From NCBI GenBank assembly GCA_016125335.1, contig WGLY01000009.1, positions 32,097 through 96,096 on the forward strand: 64,000 nucleotides of DNA, in the 5' to 3' direction. Both the position numbers and the translations under genes were made by a program. Shown in pieces: positions 57,832-64,000 of the stretch; position 1 is the stretch's first letter; the number at the start of each line of letters is the position of its first letter. This stretch comes from Frankiales bacterium (lineage in GTDB: Bacteria > Actinomycetota > Actinomycetes > S36-B12 > CAIYMF01). A model generated the notes under the pieces. The model did no database searches and was not told the origin of the DNA. It saw only the letters and a program-made list of their open reading frames with translations.

Positions 57832-59163
57832 GTGTCCACCGCACCCGTCGCCGTGCCGGGACCGCCGGCCACCGTGCGGACCGTGGTGCTGCCCCCCGCC
57901 CTCGCCGACCGGCCCCTGCTCTCCCTCGTGCCCCGCGGCGTCCCGGCCACCACCTGGGTCACCTCCTCGGAGGACGGGCCGGCACCCGCGGGCGACCCGG
58001 CCGCGGAGACCGGCATGGTGGGCTGGGGAGAGGCGGCGCGCGCCGAGTTCGACGGGGCCGAGCGCTTCTCCCGGGCCCAGCGCTGGTGGGCCGGCTGGCT
58101 GGCCGACGCCGACGTGGACGACCCGCTCTCGCTGCCCGGCACCGGCCCCGTGGCCTTCATGTCCTTCGCCTTCGACGCCGTCCCCGGCCGCTCGGTGGCC
58201 GTCGTCCCGCGCGTGGTCGTGGGCCGGCGCGACGGGGCGAGCTGGCTGACCGTGGTGGCGGCCTCCCCCCGCGAGGCACGGCTGGCCGTGGACGAGACCC
58301 TCGCCGCGCTGCACCACCCCGTGGCGGTGCCCGAGGCGCCGGAGGGCATCGCGTACGCCGAGGGCTCCCTCACCGTGCCCGAGTGGCAGTCGGCCGTCGC
58401 CGAGGCGGTGCGCCGGATCGACGCCGGCGAGCTCGACAAGGTGGTGCTGGCCCGCGACGTCGTGGTGACCGCCGACGGGCCGATCGACCCGCGCTTCCTG
58501 CTCACCCGGCTCGCCGGCCGCTACCCGTCGTGCTGGACCTTCAGCGTGGACGGCCTGCTCGGCTCCACGCCGGAGATGCTCGTGCAGCGCATCGGCAGCT
58601 CGGTCACCTCGCGGGTGCTGGCGGGCACCATGCGGCGCAGCCGCGACGCCGACCGCGACGACTCCCTGGCCTCCGCGCTGCTCGGCTCGGCCAAGGACCA
58701 CGCCGAGCACGAGTACGCCGTCCGCTCCGTGGCCCTGGCCCTCGCGGCCCACTGCACCGACCTCGACGTGCCGGGCACGCCCAGCCTGCTGCGGCTGGCC
58801 AACGTGCAGCACCTGGCCACGGACGTGCGCGGCGTGCTCGCCGACGGCTCGCCGGTGCTCGCCCTGGCCGCCTCGCTGCACCCCACCGCGGCCGTCTGCG
58901 GCACCCCCACCGAGCGCGCCTCCGCCGTCATCCGCGAGCTGGAGGGCATGGACCGCGGCCGCTACGCCGGCCCGGTCGGCTGGGTCGACGCGCGCGGCGA
59001 CGGCGAGTTCGGCATCGCCCTGCGCTGCGGCGCGGTCGAGGCCGAGGACCGGCTGCGCCTGTTCGCCGGCTGCGGCCTGGTGACCGGCTCGGACCCCGAC
59101 GTCGAGCTGGCCGAGAGCCAGGCCAAGCTCGTCGCGATGCGCGACGCCCTCGAGCCCGCCTGA
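57832..59163 (+). CDS. menF: Isochorismate synthase
   Basis: 443 residues from GTG. C-terminal chorismate-binding domain with GELDKVVLARD (general base Lys), LLGSTPEMLV, the conserved AGTMRRS and KDHAEHEY Mg-site region, and HPTAAVCGTP. This is MenF/EntC/DhbC type; menJ and the quinone-using nuo operon next door favour menaquinone over siderophore synthesis. No other men genes are in the window. Likely leaderless. Confidence 0.88.
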   Translation: MSTAPVAVPGPPATVRTVVLPPALADRPLLSLVPRGVPATTWVTSSEDGPAPAGDPAAETGMVGWGEAARAEFDGAERFSRAQRWWAGWLADADVDDPLSLPGTGPVAFMSFAFDAVPGRSVAVVPRVVVGRRDGASWLTVVAASPREARLAVDETLAALHHPVAVPEAPEGIAYAEGSLTVPEWQSAVAEAVRRIDAGELDKVVLARDVVVTADGPIDPRFLLTRLAGRYPSCWTFSVDGLLGSTPEMLVQRIGSSVTSRVLAGTMRRSRDADRDDSLASALLGSAKDHAEHEYAVRSVALALAAHCTDLDVPGTPSLLRLANVQHLATDVRGVLADGSPVLALAASLHPTAAVCGTPTERASAVIRELEGMDRGRYAGPVGWVDARGDGEFGIALRCGAVEAEDRLRLFAGCGLVTGSDPDVELAESQAKLVAMRDALEPA

Positions 59164-59256
59164 GCGGACGCGCCACTCGCACGAGGCCGCTCGATCCGCG
59201 TTGGCCGCGCCCAGCGGCTGCCGCGAGCCGATGGCAGCTCAGCGGTCCCGCGTCGG

Positions 59257-59721
59257 CTAGCAGCCCAGATCGCGGTCGGTCATCTTCTCGTAGTCCGACG
59301 TCGACATCTGCCCGCGATCCCACACCAATGTGCCTGGCGCGAGCTCGGACGCCGCGAACTCCAAGCCCCCGGCGTCGCGCACGTCCGTCATGAGGGTGAG
59401 TTCGTAATGACCGTCCCCAAGCACAGACATCGGGACCACTGTTGCCAACCCGGGGATGGGCGCCCCGCTGACGAATACGCCCGCCGCTGATCCCGGGGCG
59501 CCTCGCACCTCCCACACAGTGGTGTCGCCAGGAACGCGGTTCAGTCGGATCTCCTGAACCAGCTCCCCACAGTTCCGGTACGAGACGACCAGGTGGTGGG
59601 CGCTGTCGACCGTCACCGAGATGCGCGTGGCGGGCTCGCCCGGCCCGCAGCCGGCGACGGACCACGCGATAGCGGCAGCGACGGCTGCCCCCACAAGTCG
59701 GGCGCCGCCTCCCCCAGACAC
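59257..59721 (-). CDS. Predicted lipoprotein of unknown function
   Basis: 154 residues from GTG. A hydrophobic signal (LVGAAVAAAIAWSVAGC) ends in the lipobox SVAGC, so export and lipid anchoring are expected. The mature part begins GPGEPATRISVTVDSAHHLVV and has two further Cys (YRNCGELV and the last residue). A longer version (ATG at 59760) is open. No family recognised. It begins the stretch of unconserved genes that runs to the window end. Confidence 0.65.
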   Translation of the reverse strand: MSGGGGARLVGAAVAAAIAWSVAGCGPGEPATRISVTVDSAHHLVVSYRNCGELVQEIRLNRVPGDTTVWEVRGAPGSAAGVFVSGAPIPGLATVVPMSVLGDGHYELTLMTDVRDAGGLEFAASELAPGTLVWDRGQMSTSDYEKMTDRDLGC

Positions 59722-59795
59722 GCGATGAGCATGCCCCTCCAGGGGGCGCTGGGCGAGCAAGATCGGCGTATCGACGCGTCGGCCGCCTTCCCCAT

Positions 59796-59801
59796 TAGCC
59801 T
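59796..59801 (+). promoter_or_regulatory. -10 element of the DUF2200 gene (leaderless)
   Basis: TAGCCT ends 6 nt before the GTG at 59808; TCGACG at 59771-59776 could be a -35 with a 19-nt spacer. Confidence 0.5.
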
Positions 59802-59807
59802 TGGCGG

Positions 59808-60152
59808 GTGCAGCACCGCATCTTCGAGACGAGCGTGGCTTCGGTCTATCCGCACTACGTGGCCAAGGTCGAGAAGAAGGGACGCACGCGCGACGAGCTC
59901 GACACCGTGATCGAGTGGCTGACCGGTTTCGACGACGACGCCCTGCGGCAGCGGCTCGAGGACGGCAGCACCTTCCAGCAGTTCTTCGCCGACGCGCACC
60001 TGAACCCGAACGCTGCGCTCATCACGGGCAGCGTGTGCGGGGTGAAGGTGCAGGACGTCGAGGACCCGCTGATGCGCAGGATCCGCTACCTCGACAAGCT
60101 GGTGGACGAACTGGCCAAGGGCCGACCCCTGGACAAGATCCTGCGCGTCTGA
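59808..60152 (+). CDS. DUF2200 protein
   Basis: 114 residues from GTG (MQHRIFETSVASVYPHYVAKVEKKGRTRDELD by convention). Matches the DUF2200 family over its full length: IEWLTGFDDDALRQRLEDGSTF, FFADAHLNPNAALITGSVCGVKVQDVEDPLMRRIRYLDKLVDELAKGRPLDKILRV. Cytosolic; function unknown in the literature that I can recall. The GTG is preceded by a -10 and no RBS. Confidence 0.9.
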   Translation: MQHRIFETSVASVYPHYVAKVEKKGRTRDELDTVIEWLTGFDDDALRQRLEDGSTFQQFFADAHLNPNAALITGSVCGVKVQDVEDPLMRRIRYLDKLVDELAKGRPLDKILRV

Positions 60153-60380
60153 GGTCGAGTCTCGGCGGTCCGTCGCGACGGGGCGGAGCCCGCCGCTCGA
60201 CGTGCCGCGCCTCCCCCCGACCGGGAGCGGTCGGCGCCTCACCGCGTGCTCACGCAGGACGCATAGACGAGTTGGGCCTTGCTCGACATATGCCGGGTCG
60301 CTGATCGAGGGGCGAGCGATCGGCGCCATTGGGCCATCGCGATGCTGTCGCTGCCGGGGTGTCTGCAGGAGGATGTTCGC

Positions 60381-60782
60381 GTGGTTGCTACGCATGCCAG
60401 CGAGCACGCGGTTCCTTCGTCGCCTCCTGGTTGGCGACTGCGGGTGGCGCTGGCCGGCGTTGCGGCCGTCCCCCTTGTGCTGCTCGCAGGTTTGGGCGCG
60501 CTGAGTCTCTTGATCGCGGCTAGCCCTTCCGACCCCTGCGCCGTGGGCCAGCCCTGCGGAGGCGAGCAGAGTTCCTTCCTCGCCGTGGGTGGGCTCTGCC
60601 TGATCGGGGCAGCCGCAGGGTTGGCCGCGCTGATGTGGTCCCTGCGAAGCTGGCGCGCTCGCAGGCGGTTCCTCGCACCGCCGGGCTGGCCCCCATCACC
60701 GGAAGGCTGGCGACCGCCCCGTGGTTGGCGCCCGGATCCCGCCTGGCCAGCCGCTCCGCCCGGATGGCGGTTCTGGAGCTAG
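60381..60782 (+). CDS. Small membrane protein with Pro/Trp-rich tail
   Basis: 133 residues from GTG; GGAGG is 8 nt upstream, which decides the start over the ATG at 60279 or 60342. Two membrane helices (about 22-45 and 66-86) and a C-terminal repeat of PPGWP/PEGW/PRGW/PPGW elements, with W at regular spacing, an arrangement seen in many actinobacterial membrane proteins. Function unknown. Confidence 0.75.
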   Translation: MVATHASEHAVPSSPPGWRLRVALAGVAAVPLVLLAGLGALSLLIAASPSDPCAVGQPCGGEQSSFLAVGGLCLIGAAAGLAALMWSLRSWRARRRFLAPPGWPPSPEGWRPPRGWRPDPAWPAAPPGWRFWS

Positions 60783-60855
60783 CCGGCAGGCGGTGTCCTG
60801 TCGGGGCGTCGGCGCGGTCTTCAGGGCGAGACCTCCACGGAGATGGACTGCCGTC

Positions 60856-61323
60856 CTATGCCGCAGGGCTCGGTGACCGCCGGCGCATCCGGGTCCATCG
60901 GACGCGCACCCTCTCGCAAGCGAAGAGGATCTGCGGCCCGTCGCCGCCACGTCCGACGAGTTCACATAGGAACCCCCTGTGCACGTCTTCGGCGTGTGCC
61001 AACAGTTCCGCCTTGGCGGCCATCGGGGGCAGGAACCTCGCGTTGCGCAGAGGCCAGCGACGCTGGTCGTCCAGGACCAGCGGCCAGTCCTGAGTAGTCA
61101 CCACCTGGTCCAGCCGGACCACATGGACTCGGACGACGGCGCCCGAGGCAAGGTCGTGGCCGCCGAGCAACCGCGGCCCATGGAAGGCGAACAAGGACGT
61201 GACTGGCATCGTTGAGAGCGACCAGTCATCGAAACGCGCGTTCAACCTCATCAACTTCCGGAGCCCGAAGGCTGGCTCCACGCTGGCGACCACACACACC
61301 TCCCGAACGACGCACCAGAGCAT
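60856..61323 (-). CDS. Uncharacterised protein
   Basis: 155 residues from ATG with GGAG 7 nt upstream. Contains WCVVREVCVVASVEPAFGLRK and RLNARFDDWSLSTMPVTSLF; third-codon positions are GC-rich, which supports coding. No family recognised, no membrane helix. Downstream of the 61347-61691 gene in the same direction, 23 nt apart, so probably one operon. Confidence 0.55.
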   Translation of the reverse strand: MLWCVVREVCVVASVEPAFGLRKLMRLNARFDDWSLSTMPVTSLFAFHGPRLLGGHDLASGAVVRVHVVRLDQVVTTQDWPLVLDDQRRWPLRNARFLPPMAAKAELLAHAEDVHRGFLCELVGRGGDGPQILFACERVRVRWTRMRRRSPSPAA

Positions 61324-61346
61324 CGCCGAGCTCCGGCGGAACAATC

Positions 61347-61691
61347 TCACTCGGTCCGACCCTTGGATAGGCGGTTCTGCGCGATAACCATCAGCGTCAC
61401 CGCCAGAACACCAACAAGCAGCGCCCAGCCCATCCTTGAGAAGGCTGCGTCCGTGCATGCGGTGTCCTTCGGGGTGATGCCGTCCGGCCCTGGATCGCTT
61501 GGGATGCCGATGAAGAACGGCGGAACGCCGTTGCAGGAGACGGGCTTGACACCTACGTACGCATCCATCGGGACGACCGCAAGGGCGACGGCGGTCACCA
61601 AGAAGATGAAGCCGACGATGCGCACAGCGACGTACCGTCCCCGTTTCACCCGGGCGACACTGGCGGATGCGTCGCTGGCCGGCCGAGTCAT
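61347..61691 (-). CDS. Small two-helix membrane protein
   Basis: 114 residues. A basic cytosolic N-terminus, helix 1 (IVGFIFLVTAVALAVVP, about 25-41), an outward loop with two cysteines (VSCNGV, DTACTD; a possible disulphide), helix 2 (ALLVGVLAVTLMVIA, about 89-103) and a short charged end. No family recognised. The tight spacing (24 nt after the previous gene, 23 nt before the next) suggests an operon. Confidence 0.7.
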   Translation of the reverse strand: MTRPASDASASVARVKRGRYVAVRIVGFIFLVTAVALAVVPMDAYVGVKPVSCNGVPPFFIGIPSDPGPDGITPKDTACTDAAFSRMGWALLVGVLAVTLMVIAQNRLSKGRTE

Positions 61692-61715
61692 ACCGGCACA
61701 ACCCGGCCCACGCTC

Positions 61716-62141
61716 TCAGCCGTCGACGGCATGGATGGTCGTGGCGGTCCCGTTCCAGAACGCCAACAGCCCGCGCCACCAGCGGAGCGACTCCGGTCCG
61801 AGGTACGGCACGAAGTCGGCTTCATCTACCTCCGGCTCGTGGCTAGTTGCGGCCTGCAAGCCTTCGAGGTAGCCGATAGTGGCCAGCTCGCGCACGTAGT
61901 CGTCCCCCTCTACGTGAAGCCGCTCAATGACGTTGAACACTGCGGGAAATGTCGCGGTCTGACCCGCAGCCTGCAACGCGACTAGGTGGCGCGTGACGTC
62001 TGCGGCGTCCAGGTAGACCAGTCTTTCGCCGGTGTCCTCATCCACGTTGATGTCGTGGGAGTCGTCCCAGATGGGTCGGTAGGTCGGACAAGCGGCAAGC
62101 ATCAGTGCCGACACCTGGGATCTGTCGATCACTCCGCTCAC
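61716..62141 (-). CDS. DUF7674-like protein
   Basis: 141 residues, GTG start, soluble. The pattern RHLVALQAAGQTATFPAVFNVIERLHVEGDDYVRELATIGYLEGLQ, ending in YLGPESLRWWRGLLAFWNG, resembles DUF7674, a family of small proteins that look like immunity or antitoxin-type helical proteins; that functional reading is inference. Member of a minus-strand run with two small genes downstream. Confidence 0.6.
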   Translation of the reverse strand: MSGVIDRSQVSALMLAACPTYRPIWDDSHDINVDEDTGERLVYLDAADVTRHLVALQAAGQTATFPAVFNVIERLHVEGDDYVRELATIGYLEGLQAATSHEPEVDEADFVPYLGPESLRWWRGLLAFWNGTATTIHAVDG

Positions 62142-62215
62142 GGGTCCGCATCATGCCTTGGGGGCGCCCCCTGATATCGGATGCGTCGCGGGCCGGGCGA
62201 GTCAAAGCGGCACAT

Positions 62216-62827
62216 CTAGCTCGCCACAGTAGAACTCATCTGCCGTCCCCGGCTCGACCGGAAGTTCCGGATCAGGACGCCAACGCCGGCACCGATGCCG
62301 CTGAGGGCCGCAACAACGCCGAAGGTCGGGAGCGCGATGAGCATCAGCCCTGCGGCTGCAGCGTCATCCTGGATGTCTGGTTGGCCTTCGGGCACTGGGA
62401 CAGCAAGCATCGCCGCGACGTACCACGCCAGGACGGCGCCCGTGACCCCAAGGACAAGCAGTACGACCACGAACCAGCGCCGGCGGGCCGCCAGCCAGCC
62501 AGACGTAGCAAGCAAGCCGGCGACCAGGCAGAGCAACAGACCGACGCCGGAGATGAGCATCGGTGCGGGCATCGGTGCGTTCGCGACGTCGTCCGGCGTC
62601 GCGGCCCAGATGGCCCACGCCACGGCGACTGCCCAGCCGACCGCCCATGCGGCAACGACAACCCATTCCCGACGGCTAAGCCGGCGCCTTTCGGCGGAGG
62701 TTCCCGCGCGACGCCAGTGGCTGCCGTCGAACCACCATTGACCATCCGGCGTCCAAGCGGGTACCCATTGCGTGCCGTCCCACCACCACTGTCCGTCAGC
62801 CGAGTGCTGGACAGATGCGAGGCTCAT
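62216..62827 (-). CDS. Membrane protein with N-terminal WWDGTQW repeats (DUF2510-like)
   Basis: 203 residues from ATG (MSLASVQHSADGQWWWDGTQWVPAWTP-type start). Two Trp motifs, WWWDGTQW and WWFDGSHW (about 13-20 and 31-38), then four membrane helices (about 53-74, 86-108, 115-138, 160-185). The Trp motif resembles DUF2510. Probably leaderless: CATCCT ends 6 nt before the ATG. Function unknown. Confidence 0.75.
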   Translation of the reverse strand: MSLASVQHSADGQWWWDGTQWVPAWTPDGQWWFDGSHWRRAGTSAERRRLSRREWVVVAAWAVGWAVAVAWAIWAATPDDVANAPMPAPMLISGVGLLLCLVAGLLATSGWLAARRRWFVVVLLVLGVTGAVLAWYVAAMLAVPVPEGQPDIQDDAAAAGLMLIALPTFGVVAALSGIGAGVGVLIRNFRSSRGRQMSSTVAS

Positions 62828-62889
62828 GCACTCAGGATGCCGGTTCGTGCGTCCCCAGGACGAGCCCGAAGGGCACTTCGGCGTGCCGG

Positions 62890-63342
62890 TCAGCCGTGGC
62901 CGCCGCCCGGCATCTTCATCGGGGACATCACGACGATGTCGCCGGGAACCCGAAGGGTCTTGTCCGGCGGGTTGGGATGACTCGAACGCCACCACACGTA
63001 GACGCCGATCAGCACACCGATCACGATCAGAAGGCCGCCGACATCCCGAGCCACGCCCATCCAACCTGGGTCAACGAGGGCGTTGTTGGGCAGGCGTACT
63101 GCCCCTACCGATGCCCCAACTCCGGGCGGCTGGACGTGGTACTGCCACGTTCCGGTGACGCCGTCAGCAGTACGAACGGTCACGGTGGAGACGCCGGTCG
63201 CCGAGTTGGTCTCGGAGGACACAACGCGAGCCTCGACGCTGGGCCTCGCGGCAAGGGCAACGAGTGCCACCCCAAGAAGAATGGCACCGCCTGCAGCCAC
63301 GAGCGCGACCAGTTGCTTCGCGCTCCTTCGCCCCCGATCCAT
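62890..63342 (-). CDS. Membrane protein of unknown function
   Basis: 150 residues: helix 1 (QLVALVAAGGAILLGVALVALAA, about 10-32), an outward domain with TVTVRTADGVTGTWQYHV, helix 2 (GGLLIVIGVLIGVYVWW, about 102-118) and a Pro/Gly-rich end. Probably leaderless: CATTCT (63350-63355) ends 7 nt before the ATG. Confidence 0.7.
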   Translation of the reverse strand: MDRGRRSAKQLVALVAAGGAILLGVALVALAARPSVEARVVSSETNSATGVSTVTVRTADGVTGTWQYHVQPPGVGASVGAVRLPNNALVDPGWMGVARDVGGLLIVIGVLIGVYVWWRSSHPNPPDKTLRVPGDIVVMSPMKMPGGGHG

Positions 63343-63349
63343 GCGAGTC

Positions 63350-63355
63350 AGAATG
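63350..63355 (-). promoter_or_regulatory. -10 element of the 62890-63342 gene
   Basis: Minus-strand CATTCT, 7 nt before the ATG at 63342. It matches only the A2/T6 positions of TAnnnT. Confidence 0.35.
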
Positions 63356-63427
63356 CCGGGTCGCTCACGAAGAAGCGAGCGCGATCGGCACCTCGGGGCG
63401 TTCTCACCAGTACCTGGGACCGCGCGC

Positions 63428-63433
63428 TAGCGT
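63428..63433 (+). promoter_or_regulatory. -10 element of the 63440 small gene (leaderless)
   Basis: TAGCGT ends 6 nt before the ATG at 63440. Confidence 0.5.
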
Positions 63434-63439
63434 GCAGCC

Positions 63440-63565
63440 ATGCTGAGCGCTGCGCTGGTCTGGTACCTCGTCGTTATCGCCGTGACTGCTGTGCTGGTGT
63501 TCGCGTTCTATCGCTTCGCACGCGGCGCCTACCGACGACCGCACCCGCGCAAGACCTCCGCCTGA
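63440..63565 (+). CDS. Very small single-helix membrane protein
   Basis: 41 residues: MLSAALVWYLVVIAVTAVLV and a basic C-terminus (RFARGAYRRPHPRKTSA). One predicted helix with the positive side inside. No RBS, but a -10 element (63428-63433) sits exactly 6 nt upstream, so the start codon would be the mRNA 5' end. Too short to be sure; the -10 position is the main support. Confidence 0.5.
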   Translation: MLSAALVWYLVVIAVTAVLVFAFYRFARGAYRRPHPRKTSA

Positions 63566-63571
63566 CGGCGC

Positions 63572-63787
63572 CTATGCGCGTGCGGTCGACTCCGGTGCGG
63601 CAGATGCAGTCTCGGGGCGGTGAGCGATCCGGTGTCGCACGAACAACGCCGAGCCGCCGACGACCGCGACGAGTAGCAGTAGCACGAGAATGATGAACCA
63701 GGTGTCGACGCCGTTCGGCACTGTTCCCGCCGCGCAGTCAGGTGCCCCAGGTGCGCAACCAGCTAGAACAACCCCCAAGTAGTCCAT
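63572..63787 (-). CDS. Small single-helix membrane protein
   Basis: 71 residues: a short outward N-terminus with two cysteines (LAGCAPGAPDCAAG), one helix (TWFIILVLLLLVAVVGGSALFV, about 29-50) and a basic/Ala-rich C-terminus. Convergent with the 41-residue gene, 6 nt apart. TAGTCT at 63794-63799 ends 6 nt before its ATG. Confidence 0.6.
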   Translation of the reverse strand: MDYLGVVLAGCAPGAPDCAAGTVPNGVDTWFIILVLLLLVAVVGGSALFVRHRIAHRPETASAAPESTARA

Positions 63788-63793
63788 GACGGC

Positions 63794-63799
63794 AGACTA
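63794..63799 (-). promoter_or_regulatory. -10 element of the 63572-63787 gene (leaderless)
   Basis: Minus-strand TAGTCT, exactly 6 nt before the ATG. Confidence 0.5.
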
Positions 63800-63860
63800 C
63801 TGGGGGCAGGATCGAGCACGAGCGTGACTGCCGCTTCGATCTCGCAGACGCGAACGAGAA

Positions 63861-64000
63861 CGGCACTTACGCGTGCCCCGGAGCGGCACGCTATCGGCAC
63901 TTACGCGTGCCCCGGAGCGGCACGCTATCGGCACTTACGCGTGCCCCGGAGCGGCACGCTATCGGCACTTACGCGTGCCCCGGAGCGGCACGCTATCGGC
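63861..64000. repeat. Perfect 34-bp tandem repeat, cut by the window end
   Basis: Four full units start at 63861, 63895, 63929 and 63963, followed by the first 4 nt of a fifth. Each unit begins CGGCACTTAC and contains the inverted repeat GCGTGCC-N7-GGCACGC, then CTAT. The units are identical. No open reading frame runs through. The 5' side (63800-63860) is unrelated unique sequence; the array continues past 64000 by an unknown amount. Confidence 0.95.

Noticed and set aside
63861..64000. CRISPR array
   Set aside because: Repeats are directly adjacent with no unique spacers and no cas genes in view; this is a plain tandem repeat.

Overview
The window is a gene-dense, very GC-rich stretch of chromosome from an actinobacterium (Actinomycetota). 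The evidence is frequent GTG and one TTG start, overlapping stop/start codons throughout, TTGAC-like/TAnnnT promoters, leaderless genes, and a gene order that from memory matches the conserved Streptomyces/Mycobacterium core (trpT-secE-nusG-rplKA-rplJL-rpoBC-str-S10-spc on one side; rpmG-had genes-murB, then kor, nuo and menJ on the other). The genus cannot be fixed by eye. No mycolate-specific genes are seen.

Layout. Positions 1-24243 (minus strand) are the translation/transcription core, read right to left: tRNA-Trp, secE, nusG, rplK, rplA, an L10 leader with an attenuator hairpin, rplJ, rplL, rpoB, rpoC, a DUF4190-type membrane protein, rpsL, rpsG, fusA, tuf, the S10 operon (rpsJ to rpsQ) and the start of spc (rplN, rplX, rplE cut by the window edge). 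Promoters are readable for tRNA-Trp, rplJ, rpoB, rpsL and rplN, and strong hairpins follow tuf, rplL and rpoC. Positions 24442-31959 hold aspC, a SHOCT protein, a DUF6325-like protein, murB, two hot-dog dehydratase subunits (HadB/HadA-like) downstream of a frameshifted FabG-like reductase, rpmG, tRNA-Met, tRNA-Thr, an SDR, tRNA-Tyr and yajQ.

Positions 31972-37702 hold the most unusual locus: a four-gene operon of stand-alone NuoB-, NuoC- and NuoI-like proteins plus a lipoprotein, divergent from korA-korB (2-oxoacid:ferredoxin oxidoreductase). No NuoD, NuoA or membrane-arm partner accompanies them. rarD, a DUF1345 protein and a long-chain polyprenyl diphosphate synthase follow, then a complete 14-gene complex I operon (nuoA-N, 40539-56235), menJ (menaquinone side-chain reductase) and divergent menF (isochorismate synthase). 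The polyprenyl synthase, menF and menJ together point to menaquinone as the quinone used by complex I. KorAB would make reduced ferredoxin, for which the NuoB/C/I module is a plausible but unproven partner.

Positions 59257-64000 change character: short, poorly conserved genes, mostly small membrane proteins, several with a -10 hexamer 6-8 nt before the start codon (leaderless transcripts), one DUF2200 and one DUF7674-like protein. The window ends inside a perfect tandem array of a 34-bp repeat, each unit carrying an inverted repeat. This end looks like an accessory region.
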